A stretch of 48,605 nucleotides of DNA from Acidobacteriaceae bacterium (GTDB lineage: Bacteria; Acidobacteriota; Terriglobia; Terriglobales; Acidobacteriaceae), in assembly GCA_003138975.1 (NCBI GenBank), contig PLHQ01000129.1, forward strand, positions 41,772 to 90,376, given 5' to 3'. Made by a program: the position numbers and the translations under genes. Position 1 is the stretch's first letter, and every line of letters begins with the position of its first letter. Shown here one piece after another: positions 1-8,697 of this stretch. The notes beneath the pieces are model-generated. The model ran no database searches. It had not been told where the DNA came from and worked only from the letters and a program-made list of their open reading frames with translations.

Positions 1-1172
1 GGATTCGCGGTCTCCAAGGTCACGCGGCTGAGAAGCCGCTCCAGGTCGAGGACTCCATCGAGCGCACGGCGTAATTCCTCGCGCGCGATTGTTTCCTTTA
101 CGCCTGCTTCCACGGCGTCCAGGCGCGCATTGATCTCCGCGAGATCGAGCGATGGCCGCAGCAGCCACGCCCGCAGCAGACGCTTGCCCATGGGAGTGAC
201 CGCGGCGTCGATGGAGCGAAACAGCGTCACGCCCGCGTCCGTTCCGGCAAACAGCGGTTCGATCAACTCCAGGTTGCGGACGGTGACCGCATCCAGCACG
301 AGACAGTTCTGCCGCTCGTACCAGCCGATGCGGTCCACGTGATCGAGAGATCCGCGCTGGGTGGAGCGCACATAGTAGAGAATTGCTCCCGCCGCAGCTG
401 CAGCGGCCGTCCGCCCGGCGAGGCCAAATCCCTCCAGCGACAGCACGCCGAAATGATTCTCGAGCAGCGGAATCGCATGGTCGGGCGCGAAAATCCAGTC
501 GTCGAGCGGAGTCTCCGTACAGGTTGCTCCGGACGCACGAGGCTGGGGGGATTGACCTCGGCTGATCTTTTCTCGGTTGATCTTTTCTTGATAGATATGG
601 GCATCGAAAAGCGGCGCTGCCGATCCATACAACAGCTCCTTCGGCCGCAGTTGCTCCAGTTCTTCCTGGACCCTGCGGAGCGCGCCATCTCCCGAAAATT
701 CCGTCGCCCGGAATTCTCCTGTGGAAAGATCCAACGCCGCGAAGCCCACACGATCCCCAACTTGCGCCAGGGCCGCAAGGAAATTATTTTCTTCCGACCC
801 CAGCAGCGAATCCGCGGCCGTACCAGGCGTGACTACTCGCGTCACTTCGCGCCGCACCAGTTTCGTGCCAATCTGCTTTTTGGCCAGCCGCGGATCTTCC
901 ATCTGTTCGCAGATGGCCACCTTGAAACCTTTGCGAATGAGTTTGCCAATGTAGCCTTCCGCCGCGTGGTGGGGAACTCCGCACATGGGCACCGCGATGC
1001 CCTTCTCCTTGTTCCGCGAGGTCAGCGTGATCTGCAGCTCTTTGGAGGCCACAATCGCATCCTCAAAGAAAAGCTCGTAAAAATCGCCGAGGCGGAAAAA
1101 TAGCAACGCAGTGGGATGTTCTTTCTTGACGGCGGCATATTGCCGCATTAGCGGAGTGGACGGCTCGGTCAT
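1..1172 (-). CDS. mutS: DNA mismatch repair protein MutS, N-terminal part (runs off the left edge)
   Basis: Mismatch-recognition ATPase of post-replicative mismatch repair. About 390 residues are present, read from an ATG at 1172 down to the window edge with no stop. The mismatch-reading Phe-X-Glu sits at residues 31-33 in the segment [13 protein letters not shown]. It is followed by the conserved [15 protein letters not shown] and [10 protein letters not shown] blocks of domain I, and then by [15 protein letters not shown], which opens the core/lever region. The clamp, the Walker ATPase and the C-terminus lie outside the window. The gene is divergent from the GalT-like gene at 1299. Identification is firm; only completeness is unknown. 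Confidence 0.96.
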   Translation of the reverse strand, partial: MTEPSTPLMRQYAAVKKEHPTALLFFRLGDFYELFFEDAIVASKELQITLTSRNKEKGIAVPMCGVPHHAAEGYIGKLIRKGFKVAICEQMEDPRLAKKQIGTKLVRREVTRVVTPGTAADSLLGSEENNFLAALAQVGDRVGFAALDLSTGEFRATEFSGDGALRRVQEELEQLRPKELLYGSAAPLFDAHIYQEKINREKISRGQSPQPRASGATCTETPLDDWIFAPDHAIPLLENHFGVLSLEGFGLAGRTAAAAAAGAILYYVRSTQRGSLDHVDRIGWYERQNCLVLDAVTVRNLELIEPLFAGTDAGVTLFRSIDAAVTPMGKRLLRAWLLRPSLDLAEINARLDAVEAGVKETIAREELRRALDGVLDLERLLSRVTLETAN

Positions 1173-1298
1173 TATTTCGATCGGCGAGCGGGCTTGGCGC
1201 GGATTATAACAAAGGGTCATCCGCGTTTTTGTGTGCCACCACTCCACAATATCGAAATCGTAGTTGACGCAGCTTCTTCCCCAGTGTTTAGCTGATAC

Positions 1299-2288
1299 AT
1301 GGAACTGCGCAAAGATCCCATCACTCGTTCCTGGGTTATCACGGGAGACGACCCAGTCGAGTACAGCCCGCGTCCTGAAACGGCCTGCCGTTTTTGTCCA
1401 GATGCTCCCAACGCCACGCAGGTTATCTCCTCTGTGCCCAGCGCGGGCGCTTGGTCAGCGCGATCTGTGGTGCATCCCACACCGCTCTACCACATTGAGG
1501 GTGAAGCTGGCCGGCATGGGGATGGCATTTATGATCGCATGAGCTCGGTGGGCGCTCACGAAGTTCTAGTGGAAAATCCCAGGCATGACCGCCATCTGTG
1601 GAATGCCAGTGACGATGAGATTGGACAGTTCTTGCGCCTGGCCGCCGAACGCATCATGGACCTCAAGCGCGATCCGCGCATCAAGTACGTCAGCTTCTTC
1701 AAAGATTACGGCTCCAATGCGGGCCAGGAATTCAGCCATCCCACATCGCAGATCACGGCCACCATGTTCGTGCCACGACGCGTGCTTTACGAACTGCGAG
1801 CGGGCCGCGAATATTTTGTCAGCAAGGAGCGGTGCGTCTTCTGCGATATTCTCATGCAGGAGGAGCGACAGGCGGCGCGCGTGATCGAGGCACGCGGCGA
1901 TTATGTTGCCATCGGCCCATATGCTCCGCGTGTTCCCTACGAGGCCTGGATTCTGCCGCGCAATCACGAGGCATCCTTCGAACGCACGGGATTGTCGAAG
2001 CCGGGGCTGCGCGTGAATCTTGCCGCGCTTCTGCGCCGAACGCTGCAGCGGGTGCGTACATTCACAGAAGATTTCCACCTAGTGCTGCACACCTCGCCCA
2101 ACAGCCTGCATCCTTCCAAGACTCTGGGATACTGGAAAACGATCGACGACGACTATCACTGGCACATCGAGATCATGCCCGTCCTTGCCACCAAGGCGCG
2201 GTCTTACACGTTCAAGGAAGTGTATTACTCGCCGGTCAGTTCCGAGACTGCGGTAAGGCAACTGCGCGAGGCCAAGATTGAAGGGTGA
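1299..2288 (+). CDS. GalT-like (HIT superfamily) nucleotidyltransferase with Thr at the nucleophile position
   Basis: 329 residues in the galactose-1-phosphate uridylyltransferase / ADP-glucose phosphorylase family. It opens with the family motif [11 protein letters not shown]. Two zinc-type Cys pairs are present, C30-x2-C33 and C179-x2-C182. The [11 protein letters not shown] block lies at 87-97 and a C-terminal HWH at 287-289 within YHWHIEIMP. In canonical GalT the nucleophile is the second His of HPHGQ; here that segment reads HPTSQ at 147-151, so Thr149 replaces it. The codons read cleanly with no frameshift. The fold assignment is secure, but canonical uridylyl transfer is doubtful. The gene stands alone, divergent from mutS. 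Confidence 0.8.
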   Translation: MELRKDPITRSWVITGDDPVEYSPRPETACRFCPDAPNATQVISSVPSAGAWSARSVVHPTPLYHIEGEAGRHGDGIYDRMSSVGAHEVLVENPRHDRHLWNASDDEIGQFLRLAAERIMDLKRDPRIKYVSFFKDYGSNAGQEFSHPTSQITATMFVPRRVLYELRAGREYFVSKERCVFCDILMQEERQAARVIEARGDYVAIGPYAPRVPYEAWILPRNHEASFERTGLSKPGLRVNLAALLRRTLQRVRTFTEDFHLVLHTSPNSLHPSKTLGYWKTIDDDYHWHIEIMPVLATKARSYTFKEVYYSPVSSETAVRQLREAKIEG

Positions 2289-2318
2289 GGCATCAAGGAA
2301 AGGCGAATTACGCGTCGG

Positions 2319-3224
2319 CTAAGGTCTGCCGCCGGCGCGGCGCAATAATCGGCTGACATCGTTGTTATTTCGGGCGAGGGCCCAGGTAAGGGCTGTATAG
2401 CCATTCCGGCTACGCAGGTTTACATTCGCACCCGCTGCGATGAGGGCCTTAACCACATCCGGACTTGTCTTAGGATTTTGGCAGGCGAGGATCAGAGCAG
2501 ACTGCCCGCCCTGGTCTAAGGCGTTGACGCCAGCACTCGTTGTCTCGGACAGCAACTGCCGTACAGTCTTCAAATCCCCTTGCACCGCAGCCCGCATGAG
2601 AGGGGTTTCGTCAGGATCCTCGAACGTTTCGCCGCCACTTCCCAGTGCGACTGGCCAGGCTATCGGAATGATTTTGGCCACTTTGACGCTGATGTCCCCG
2701 TTCATCTTCTGCCAATCGTTGAGTTTAAAATAATTGTGCAACAAAGGCTGAATCTCTATTTCAACGATTGATTGCAGCGCCGAACTTCCTGCCGGATGCC
2801 ATGTGCCCGCAGCTTCGTCCCAGGCTTGCAGGCGGAAAACATTGAAGCCGTCGGCTGAATTCCACTCAAAGTGCGCGTCCAAGTTTCGGGTGAAACCTTC
2901 AGGGCCTACCCACACCAGAGCGCAAACTACCAGCAAAGCCGCTACCCCGTATGGCCAGGAGCGTCGGCCGGCGCAACGGGATACGATGACCGCCACCGTT
3001 CCGACCAGGGCCAAGGCCCCTATTAACAAGCCGGCGGCAGTCAGTACTTCACATATGGCATTCCACCAGTGCACCCGCCAATCCAGGAAGCCGCCTTCAT
3101 CGAAGTGCCAGAACGGATTGAGATAAAGCAGCGTCAGGCCGCCGGCAAAGAGTAAGACGCCGGCTTCCAGACCCGTGATGGCCCAACTCGTGCGACGCAT
3201 GTGCTTGGCGGTTGGAGTGAGCAC
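2319..3224 (-). CDS. Membrane-anchored ankyrin-repeat protein
   Basis: About 301 residues. The N-terminal half holds hydrophobic stretches near residues 15-35, 55-80 and 90-105, suggesting three membrane segments. The C-terminal third has ankyrin-type repeats: TPLMRAAVQGDLKTVRQLL, then a GGQSALILACQNP unit, then LIAAGANVNLRSRNGYTALT. Ankyrin repeats bind other proteins; no partner is indicated here. The start is uncertain between a GTG at 3224 and an ATG at 3200, and neither has a clear ribosome binding site. The gene converges with the GalT-like gene, 30 bases away. Confidence 0.75.
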   Translation of the reverse strand: MLTPTAKHMRRTSWAITGLEAGVLLFAGGLTLLYLNPFWHFDEGGFLDWRVHWWNAICEVLTAAGLLIGALALVGTVAVIVSRCAGRRSWPYGVAALLVVCALVWVGPEGFTRNLDAHFEWNSADGFNVFRLQAWDEAAGTWHPAGSSALQSIVEIEIQPLLHNYFKLNDWQKMNGDISVKVAKIIPIAWPVALGSGGETFEDPDETPLMRAAVQGDLKTVRQLLSETTSAGVNALDQGGQSALILACQNPKTSPDVVKALIAAGANVNLRSRNGYTALTWALARNNNDVSRLLRRAGGRP

Positions 3225-3313
3225 CGATGTCTACCGGACAGATGAGTATAGACATTGTGAAGAAAGAGGGGGGAATCAAAACTCAAACTGATGTGCACCA
3301 AGAACCTTACCGG

Positions 3314-3821
3314 TTACGCTCCAGTCACCTTCGCATGCGAGGCCATACTGCGCTCGCACAAAAGCTTGCTCGCCGCTTCTGGCTCGATGGGTGGCGAGAA
3401 GAAATATCCTTGCCCCAGGTTGCAACCAAAGTCGCGGAGGTGCTCCCAATGCTTTGCGGTTTCAATACCTTCCGCAATCACTTTCAACTTCAACTTGTGT
3501 GCCAGCAGAATGATCAGCTCCACCGTGTCACGAGTTCCACGGTCAGTAAGTATTCCACTTACGAGGGCGGATGCGGTATTCCAGTTTTCTGCCCACTCCG
3601 GTGCTGCGTGCTTCGCGGGCGGCCTCTAAAACCTTGAATCGATCGTCGGCGTGGATCTGGTCAAACGCCCACGTCTCTCCCAGTTCCGCCGCGGAGTACC
3701 CGAGGATTCGCTTGTACGCGGGGCTGTTGTAGAGGCGATTTCCTTTCACATCTACTAACGCAATCATGTCGGCGGTCTTCGAAGAAAGATATCGGCGGAT
3801 CGCGGCAGGAGACTTAGTCAC
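3314..3821 (-). pseudogene. Remnant of a PAS ... EAL cyclic-di-GMP signalling gene
   Basis: Two fragments of one kind of protein abut. The first (3543-3821, GTG start) is a PAS sensor domain: MIALVDVKGNRLYNSPAYKR, then LGYSAAELGE and HADDRFKVLE. It stops just after EYRIRP, where a PAC segment should continue. The second (3314-3523) is the end of an EAL phosphodiesterase domain: LKLKVIAEGIETAKHWEHL, then LGQGYFFSPPIEP. Everything normally between them, a GGDEF domain and the catalytic EAL residues, is missing. This is best read as a large internal deletion in a dead gene, and no product with activity is expected. Confidence 0.75.
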
Positions 3822-3916
3822 CCTGTAAGACCAAGCTACCTTGGGGTCGTCGCCGTTTGTTCTCCAGCAGATGGGCGGTGCGGGACAAACCTCCAGCGAC
3901 CGTTCATAATGTTGGC

Positions 3917-4279
3917 ATGACCCTGCGCCGCCTCAAGACGTACGCCGGCACTCAGGGGTACGTTTACCAGTACTATTTCGTGGGCAAACGTGGCGCGCTT
4001 GCCGATGATCCCGAGGCACCCGCCACGGAATTTGTTTTCGACGTTACCTCCGACCGCAAGCTGACCTACGCCGTAAGCGTCTTCCTGCCGGAAAAAGCGG
4101 TGACAGCTTGGGCCACCGTTCACGGGCGTCCGCTGACCGATGCGGAACAGTACGCCGCAGCTAAGCTCCGGCTGTTCCGAGCCTTCGATGAGCTGGAAAA
4201 TGTGAAGGTGGAAGGACGCCGCCTAGTCATTAATGCGGCTGTGCTCGAGGAAGCGCTGGCTAGCTTGGGAGTGGATTGA
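3917..4279 (+). CDS. Conserved hypothetical protein (120 aa)
   Basis: I do not recognise a named family. The protein is soluble, with no signal or membrane segment, begins MTLRRLKTYAGTQGYVYQYY and is rich in charged residues. The start is placed at the ATG at 3917; the frame is open further upstream to 3857, but that extension overlaps the region upstream of the PAS/EAL remnant. Codon use resembles that of neighbouring genes. The gene ends just before the CRP/FNR-type site and promoter of the heme operon, so it is probably not part of that operon. Confidence 0.65.
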   Translation: MTLRRLKTYAGTQGYVYQYYFVGKRGALADDPEAPATEFVFDVTSDRKLTYAVSVFLPEKAVTAWATVHGRPLTDAEQYAAAKLRLFRAFDELENVKVEGRRLVINAAVLEEALASLGVD

Positions 4280-4285
4280 GCAAAT

Positions 4286-4301
4286 TGTGATCCAGATCAC
4301 A
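4286..4301 (+). promoter_or_regulatory. CRP/FNR-family operator upstream of the heme operon
   Basis: The sequence is TGTGA-TCCAGA-TCACA, a perfect dyad matching the CRP half-site consensus TGTGA-N6-TCACA. Its core, GTGATCCAGATCAC, also resembles FNR/DNR-type sites. It lies between the small protein gene ending at 4279 and the hemX-like gene at 4454. Its centre is about 58 bases upstream of a TATAAT box, which would put it near -70, a position typical of class I activation. The regulator is not in the window. Confidence 0.65.
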
Positions 4302-4350
4302 TTCTTGCGTGATCCTTGGCGTTTCCCCACTCCGTGATCTCCATGCAGAA

Positions 4351-4356
4351 TATAAT
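4351..4356 (+). promoter_or_regulatory. Putative -10 box of the heme operon promoter
   Basis: This is an exact TATAAT, 98 bases before the ATG of the hemX-like gene. No good -35 hexamer is found at 16-18 bases spacing, which fits an activator-dependent promoter using the CRP/FNR-type site at 4286. It is inferred from position and sequence only. Confidence 0.45.
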
Positions 4357-4453
4357 GCGTGGATAGAGATGGGGTTCCTGGGGTTACGACCAAGACTTAC
4401 GAACTCGTTCCGGCTTGCATTAAACTCAGCGGACTCTGATACTTACCTAGCCT

Positions 4454-5266
4454 ATGGCGTTACTTTGGTTGCGCTTTGCGTTGGCTTGTTACTTCATCGG
4501 CCTGATCTACGCTTTCTTTGCGCTCACCCGCACCAGCGATCTTTTTAGCCGTATCGCGTTGCACGCTGCCAGCATGGGCATGATCTTCCATTTTGTCTCG
4601 CTGGTTGAGCTTTTCCTGTCCGGGCACGTCGTCTGGGCCTCGGTGCACAATGGGGAGTCGCTGCTGGCCTTCTTTTCGATGACGTTTTTCATGATCATAT
4701 ACGCCGTCTACAAAACCACTTCGCCGGGCGTGGTCGTCTTCCCCATCGTATTCTTCCTTACCTTCGTTGCGGCCGTAGACGAGCAACCTGTCCTGCTGAC
4801 ATCGTTCGTCCAGCACAAGGGATGGCTGATCGCGCACATCATCCTGATCTTTACCGGATACGCCGCCCTCGTGCTGAGCTTCGGCGCCAGCCTGCTTTAC
4901 CTGCTGCAGGAGCGCCGGCTGAAGGCCAAGAAGCCCAGCAGCCTGATTTCTTTCCTGCCCGCTCTCGAAGTGATTGATCAGATCGGCTACCGCTCTTTGC
5001 TGCTTGGTTTTCCATTTATGACGCTCGGGCTGATTACCGGCTCGATCGTGGCCATGTCCACGTACGGGCACATCGACTTTGCCGATCCCAAGATCCTGCT
5101 TTCGGTTTTGATGTGGGTCGTCTACATGGTCATGGTTTTCACGCGCTGGAACTCGGGATGGCGTGGCCGCCGCGCCGCAGTTCTGGCCACATTTGCTTTC
5201 GTGGCCGCCATCGTTGCCTGGGCCGCGAATTACTTCTCCGCCATTCACAGGTTTGCCGCCTCATGA
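4454..5266 (+). CDS. HemX/CcsA-like cytochrome c assembly membrane protein
   Basis: 270 residues, polytopic, with about eight hydrophobic helices, in the CcsA/CcmC/HemX (cytochrome c assembly) family. Members of this family handle heme in the membrane, and HemX proteins tune HemA levels. The N-terminal half has FHFVSLVELFLSGH and the C-terminal half has AHIILIFTGYAALVLSFGAS followed by GSIVAMSTYG. It is the first gene of the heme operon and its stop overlaps the hemA start (ATGA), which favours the HemX-type assignment. Cytochrome c assembly remains possible from the sequence alone. Confidence 0.8.
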   Translation: MALLWLRFALACYFIGLIYAFFALTRTSDLFSRIALHAASMGMIFHFVSLVELFLSGHVVWASVHNGESLLAFFSMTFFMIIYAVYKTTSPGVVVFPIVFFLTFVAAVDEQPVLLTSFVQHKGWLIAHIILIFTGYAALVLSFGASLLYLLQERRLKAKKPSSLISFLPALEVIDQIGYRSLLLGFPFMTLGLITGSIVAMSTYGHIDFADPKILLSVLMWVVYMVMVFTRWNSGWRGRRAAVLATFAFVAAIVAWAANYFSAIHRFAAS

Positions 5267-6576
5267 GATACCAGCTCATCGGCGTGAATCACAAGAGCGC
5301 TTCGCTCGAAGTGCGTGAGCGCTTGGCGATTCCTGAGTCGCGCCTCCCCGACTGCTGCCGTGACCTCACGGCCCATCCCGGAATCGAGGAGGGCATGATC
5401 ATCTCCACCTGCAACCGGGTGGAGGTGGTGACCCACACCAGCAATGGTTCCGCCGACCTGCGTGGCTTTCTGCACGATCATTTTCACTTGACAGCGGAAG
5501 AGCTCGATGCGCATTTATACGAGTTTCGAGAAAAGGATGCGGTGCGCCACGTTTTCCGCGTGGCTTCAAGCCTCGATTCGATGGTGGTCGGTGAAGCCCA
5601 GATTCTCGGGCAGGTGAAAGAGGCTTACGCCACGGCTCGCGCCGTAGGCTCGGTGCGCGGCCAACTCGATCAGCTGTTCACTCGCGCGTTTGCGGTTGCC
5701 AAGCGGGTTCGAAGCGAAACCGCGGTGGGGTCGTCCTCGGTTTCCATCGCCTCGGTCGCGGTGGAACTGGCCAAGAAGATTTTCGGAACCCTGCAGGGCA
5801 AGAATGTTTTTATCGTCGGCGCCGGCAAGATGAGCGAACTCGCCGCCCGGCACCTGATGGCCCACGGCTGTGCCTCGATCTTCGTGGCCAACCGTACCTA
5901 CGATCGCGCCATCGGGCTGGCGCAGAAGTTCAACGGCCAGGCCATCAAGTTCGAGGATCTCTACAACTCCTGCGACCGAGCTGACATCGTCATCACCTCA
6001 ACCGGCGCGCCCCACGCCATTTTCCGCCGCGAGCACGGCGAGCAATTCCTCGCCCGCCGCAAGAACCGGCCCATGTTCTTCATCGACATTGCCGTGCCCC
6101 GCGACGTCTCGCCCGAAATGGCCAAGCTCGACGGTATCTTCGCCTACGACATCGATGACCTGCAGCAGGCTGTCTCGAGCCACGTCGCCGACCGCCGCAA
6201 GGAAGCCGAACTCGCCGAAGCCATCATCACCAGCGAAGTCGAACGCTTCGAAGCCCGGTTGCACACGCTCGACGTGGTGCCCACCATCGTCTCATTGCAG
6301 GATCATTTGGAAACCATCCGCCAGGCGGAAATCGACCGCGTGCGCGGCCGCATGGGTGCGTTGACCCCGGAGCAAGAAATGGCGGTCGAGGCACTGACGC
6401 GTGGCATCATCAACAAGGTTATGCACACACCGATCACCACGCTGAAGACCGCTGCGCGCGAAGCTGAAGCCACCACGGTGATTGACGTAGTTCGCCGGTT
6501 GTTCAATCTGCGGGATAAAGACAAGGAATCAGTAGCGCCGGACCCGAACAAGAACGAAGTGGGGACGCGCCACTGA
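5263..6576 (+). CDS. hemA: Glutamyl-tRNA reductase
   Basis: First committed step of C5-pathway tetrapyrrole synthesis: NADPH reduction of glutamyl-tRNA to glutamate-1-semialdehyde. 437 residues, the usual length. The protein begins [20 protein letters not shown], and the catalytic Cys50 lies in STCNRVE. The substrate-domain segment [20 protein letters not shown] follows, then a Rossmann NADPH domain with [17 protein letters not shown], and a helical dimerisation domain at the C-terminus. The ATG at 5263 is chosen because it overlaps the preceding stop (ATGA) and matches the family start; an upstream in-frame extension to 5113 runs inside the preceding gene. hemC follows with a TGATG overlap. 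Confidence 0.97.
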   Translation: MRYQLIGVNHKSASLEVRERLAIPESRLPDCCRDLTAHPGIEEGMIISTCNRVEVVTHTSNGSADLRGFLHDHFHLTAEELDAHLYEFREKDAVRHVFRVASSLDSMVVGEAQILGQVKEAYATARAVGSVRGQLDQLFTRAFAVAKRVRSETAVGSSSVSIASVAVELAKKIFGTLQGKNVFIVGAGKMSELAARHLMAHGCASIFVANRTYDRAIGLAQKFNGQAIKFEDLYNSCDRADIVITSTGAPHAIFRREHGEQFLARRKNRPMFFIDIAVPRDVSPEMAKLDGIFAYDIDDLQQAVSSHVADRRKEAELAEAIITSEVERFEARLHTLDVVPTIVSLQDHLETIRQAEIDRVRGRMGALTPEQEMAVEALTRGIINKVMHTPITTLKTAAREAEATTVIDVVRRLFNLRDKDKESVAPDPNKNEVGTRH

Positions 6577-7517
6577 TGCCTAAACTCCGTATCGGTTCTC
6601 GCGGCTCCCAACTCGCCCTGTGGCAGACCAACCACATCTCTGCGCTTCTTCGCGCTCGCGGCCATGAAGTGGAAATCGAAATCATCCACACTACCGGCGA
6701 CAAGATCACCGACGTTGCCCTAGCTATGGTCGGTACCAAGGGCATGTTCACCAAAGAAATCGAAGAGGCGCTTGCCGCCGGCCGCGTCGATTTCGCTGTG
6801 CATTCGTTGAAAGACCTGCCCACCGAACTTCCCCCGGGATTCGAAATCGCCGCGATCACAGAGAGACAAGACCCTCGCGACGCCTTCTGCTCGCGGTTTT
6901 ATTCGAAAGTCGGGGACCTGCCGCATGGCGCGCGCGTGGGCACATCCAGCCTGCGCCGCCAGGCGCAACTGAAGGCCATACGCCCCGATCTCGATATTCA
7001 TCCCCTGCGCGGCAACATCGATACGCGCCTGCGCAAACTCGAGCAGGGCGAATACGATGCCATCATCCTGGCCTCGGCCGGTTTGAAGCGCCTGGGCAAA
7101 ACGGAATTAATCAAGCAGATCATCCCTGCCGAAGTCATGTGCCCCGCCGCTGGGCAGGGAGCGCTCGGCATCGAAATCCGCGAAGGCGACGCCGCCACGC
7201 GCGAGCACTTGGAATTCCTGAACGACGCTGCCGCCCGCGCCGCCACCACCTGCGAGCGCGCCCTCCTCAATCGACTAGGCGGAGGCTGCCAAGTTCCCAT
7301 TGGTGCTTTTGCTGAAAGGCGCAACCGCAAGCTGCATATCGACGCCATCGTTGCTGAACCCGACGGCTCAAGGCTTCTGCGCGAATCGCTCGACGGCGAT
7401 CTCAGCGATCCCGAACAACTCGGCAACGACGTTGGCGAAACGTTACTTAGCCGCGGCGGCGACGAAATCCTCCAAGCCGTCTACGGCCGCGGCCTCGCCG
7501 TCCCGCCGCAACCGTGA
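6576..7517 (+). CDS. hemC: Porphobilinogen deaminase (hydroxymethylbilane synthase)
   Basis: Polymerises four porphobilinogens to hydroxymethylbilane. 313 residues. The family start [14 protein letters not shown] is present. The catalytic Asp80 lies in HSLKDLPT, the substrate-binding Arg block in [11 protein letters not shown], and the dipyrromethane cofactor is attached at Cys238 in [11 protein letters not shown]. The gene is translationally coupled to hemA by a TGATG overlap. It ends 16 bases before the DUF4442 gene and lies upstream of hemD, so consecutive pathway steps are co-transcribed. Confidence 0.97.
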   Translation: MPKLRIGSRGSQLALWQTNHISALLRARGHEVEIEIIHTTGDKITDVALAMVGTKGMFTKEIEEALAAGRVDFAVHSLKDLPTELPPGFEIAAITERQDPRDAFCSRFYSKVGDLPHGARVGTSSLRRQAQLKAIRPDLDIHPLRGNIDTRLRKLEQGEYDAIILASAGLKRLGKTELIKQIIPAEVMCPAAGQGALGIEIREGDAATREHLEFLNDAAARAATTCERALLNRLGGGCQVPIGAFAERRNRKLHIDAIVAEPDGSRLLRESLDGDLSDPEQLGNDVGETLLSRGGDEILQAVYGRGLAVPPQP

Positions 7518-7533
7518 CCCCGGATCATGAAGC

Positions 7534-8040
7534 ATGAAGAGTGGCAGCGTTCTCCTGCAACTTCTGGGCGGCACCAAGAGTTCCCGTGCTCTCCGTCGCT
7601 GGATCAACTTCTGGCCGCCGTTTGTAGGCACGGGAATTCGTGTCCGGCACGTCGCGTCCGACATGAAATCCGTTGACGTCGAATTGAAGCTGCGCTTCTG
7701 GAACGCGAACTACGTGGGCACGCACTTCGGCGGATCGCTCTTTGCCATGACCGACGCGTTCTATATGCTCATGCTGATGGCCAACCTGGGGCGCGACTAC
7801 ATCGTATGGGACAAGGCTGCGACCATCCGCTATAGAAAGCCTGGGAAGGGAACGGTGCGCGCGGAATTTCGTTTGTCCGATAGCCAAATCGAGGACATTC
7901 GCGAGAAACTGAAGACGTTGCCGAAATACGAGCCCATTTTTTCTGTAGAAGTGAAAGACGAGGCCGGAGTGGTGATCGCCGAAGTGGAGAAAGTTTTGCA
8001 CGTGCGAAAAAAGCAAACGGCGGAGCCGGCAGGAAAGTAA
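7534..8040 (+). CDS. DUF4442 hot-dog-fold protein (thioesterase-like)
   Basis: 168 residues of the DUF4442 family, predicted to adopt the hot-dog fold of acyl-CoA thioesterases. The central segment YVGTHFGGSLFAMTDAFYML corresponds to the long hot-dog helix, and the protein ends in a Lys-rich tail. No specific substrate can be assigned. It lies 16 bases after hemC and 12 bases before the PaiB-like gene, so it is almost certainly in the heme operon, yet it has no known role in heme synthesis. A second out-of-frame ATG at 7527 is ignored. Confidence 0.8.
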   Translation: MKSGSVLLQLLGGTKSSRALRRWINFWPPFVGTGIRVRHVASDMKSVDVELKLRFWNANYVGTHFGGSLFAMTDAFYMLMLMANLGRDYIVWDKAATIRYRKPGKGTVRAEFRLSDSQIEDIREKLKTLPKYEPIFSVEVKDEAGVVIAEVEKVLHVRKKQTAEPAGK

Positions 8041-8052
8041 GAGAAGCAACCT

Positions 8053-8697
8053 GTGTACATTCCCGAGCACTTTCGTTTACGCCACGACGCGGATGCCGTT
8101 GCCTTCATGCGTGCGAATCCCTTTGCCATTCTGATCTCAACCACCGACGCGGGGCCTTTCGCCACGCATCTGCCTCTCTTCGTGCGTGAGGCGGAAGGCA
8201 ACGTCGTGCTCCGCGGCCACGTGGCGAAGGCGAACCCGCACTGGCGCTACCTCGAACAGCAGCCGCAGTGTTTAGCTATTTTTCACGGACCGCACTCCTA
8301 CATCTCGCCCAGTAATTACACGGCGCGCGAAAGCGTTCCTACCTGGAATTATGCTGCGGCGCATCTCTATGGAAATGCACGACTCTTTTCTTCGCCGCAG
8401 GATTTGCACGCGATGCTACACGAGCTGATGGAAACTTTCGAGCCTGCCTACCGCCGGCAGTGGGAGGAATTGAGCCAGAAGTATCGCGAGAACATGCTCC
8501 GGCAGATCGTTGGCTTTGAAATCGTCGCCACCAAGATTGAAGGCAAGTTCAAGCTCAGCCAGAACCGTACTCGGGAAGACCAGGCGAACGTGATCGCGAG
8601 TCTGGAAAAAGCCGAAGACTCAGCCGTTTCGGGCGTCGCACGCATGATGAAAGAGCAGCGCCTCGGGAAAATTCCGGCGGACAAGGAAGGCGAGTGA
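8053..8697 (+). CDS. PaiB-like FMN-binding split-barrel protein
   Basis: 214 residues of the PaiB / FMN-binding negative transcriptional regulator family. The family signature is visible: MYIPEHFRLRHDADAVAFMR at the start, then THLPLFV, GHVAKANPHWR, FHGPHSYISPSNYTAR and VPTWNYAAAHLYG, and FKLSQNRTREDQANVI near the end. The start is GTG at 8053. Bacillus PaiB was described as a repressor, but the fold is an FMN/heme-type split barrel and the biochemical role of the family is unclear. It overlaps hemD by GTGA, so it is tightly coupled to heme synthesis. Confidence 0.88.
   Translation: MYIPEHFRLRHDADAVAFMRANPFAILISTTDAGPFATHLPLFVREAEGNVVLRGHVAKANPHWRYLEQQPQCLAIFHGPHSYISPSNYTARESVPTWNYAAAHLYGNARLFSSPQDLHAMLHELMETFEPAYRRQWEELSQKYRENMLRQIVGFEIVATKIEGKFKLSQNRTREDQANVIASLEKAEDSAVSGVARMMKEQRLGKIPADKEGE

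Noticed and set aside
339-1103. Plus-strand reading of 254 residues at the left edge
   Set aside because: Opposite strand of mutS, which translates into all the expected motifs.
4460-5248. Long minus-strand reading of 262 residues opposite the hemX-like gene
   Set aside because: Antisense shadow of a clear membrane-protein gene; its composition is rich in Gln/His/Arg with no recognisable domain.
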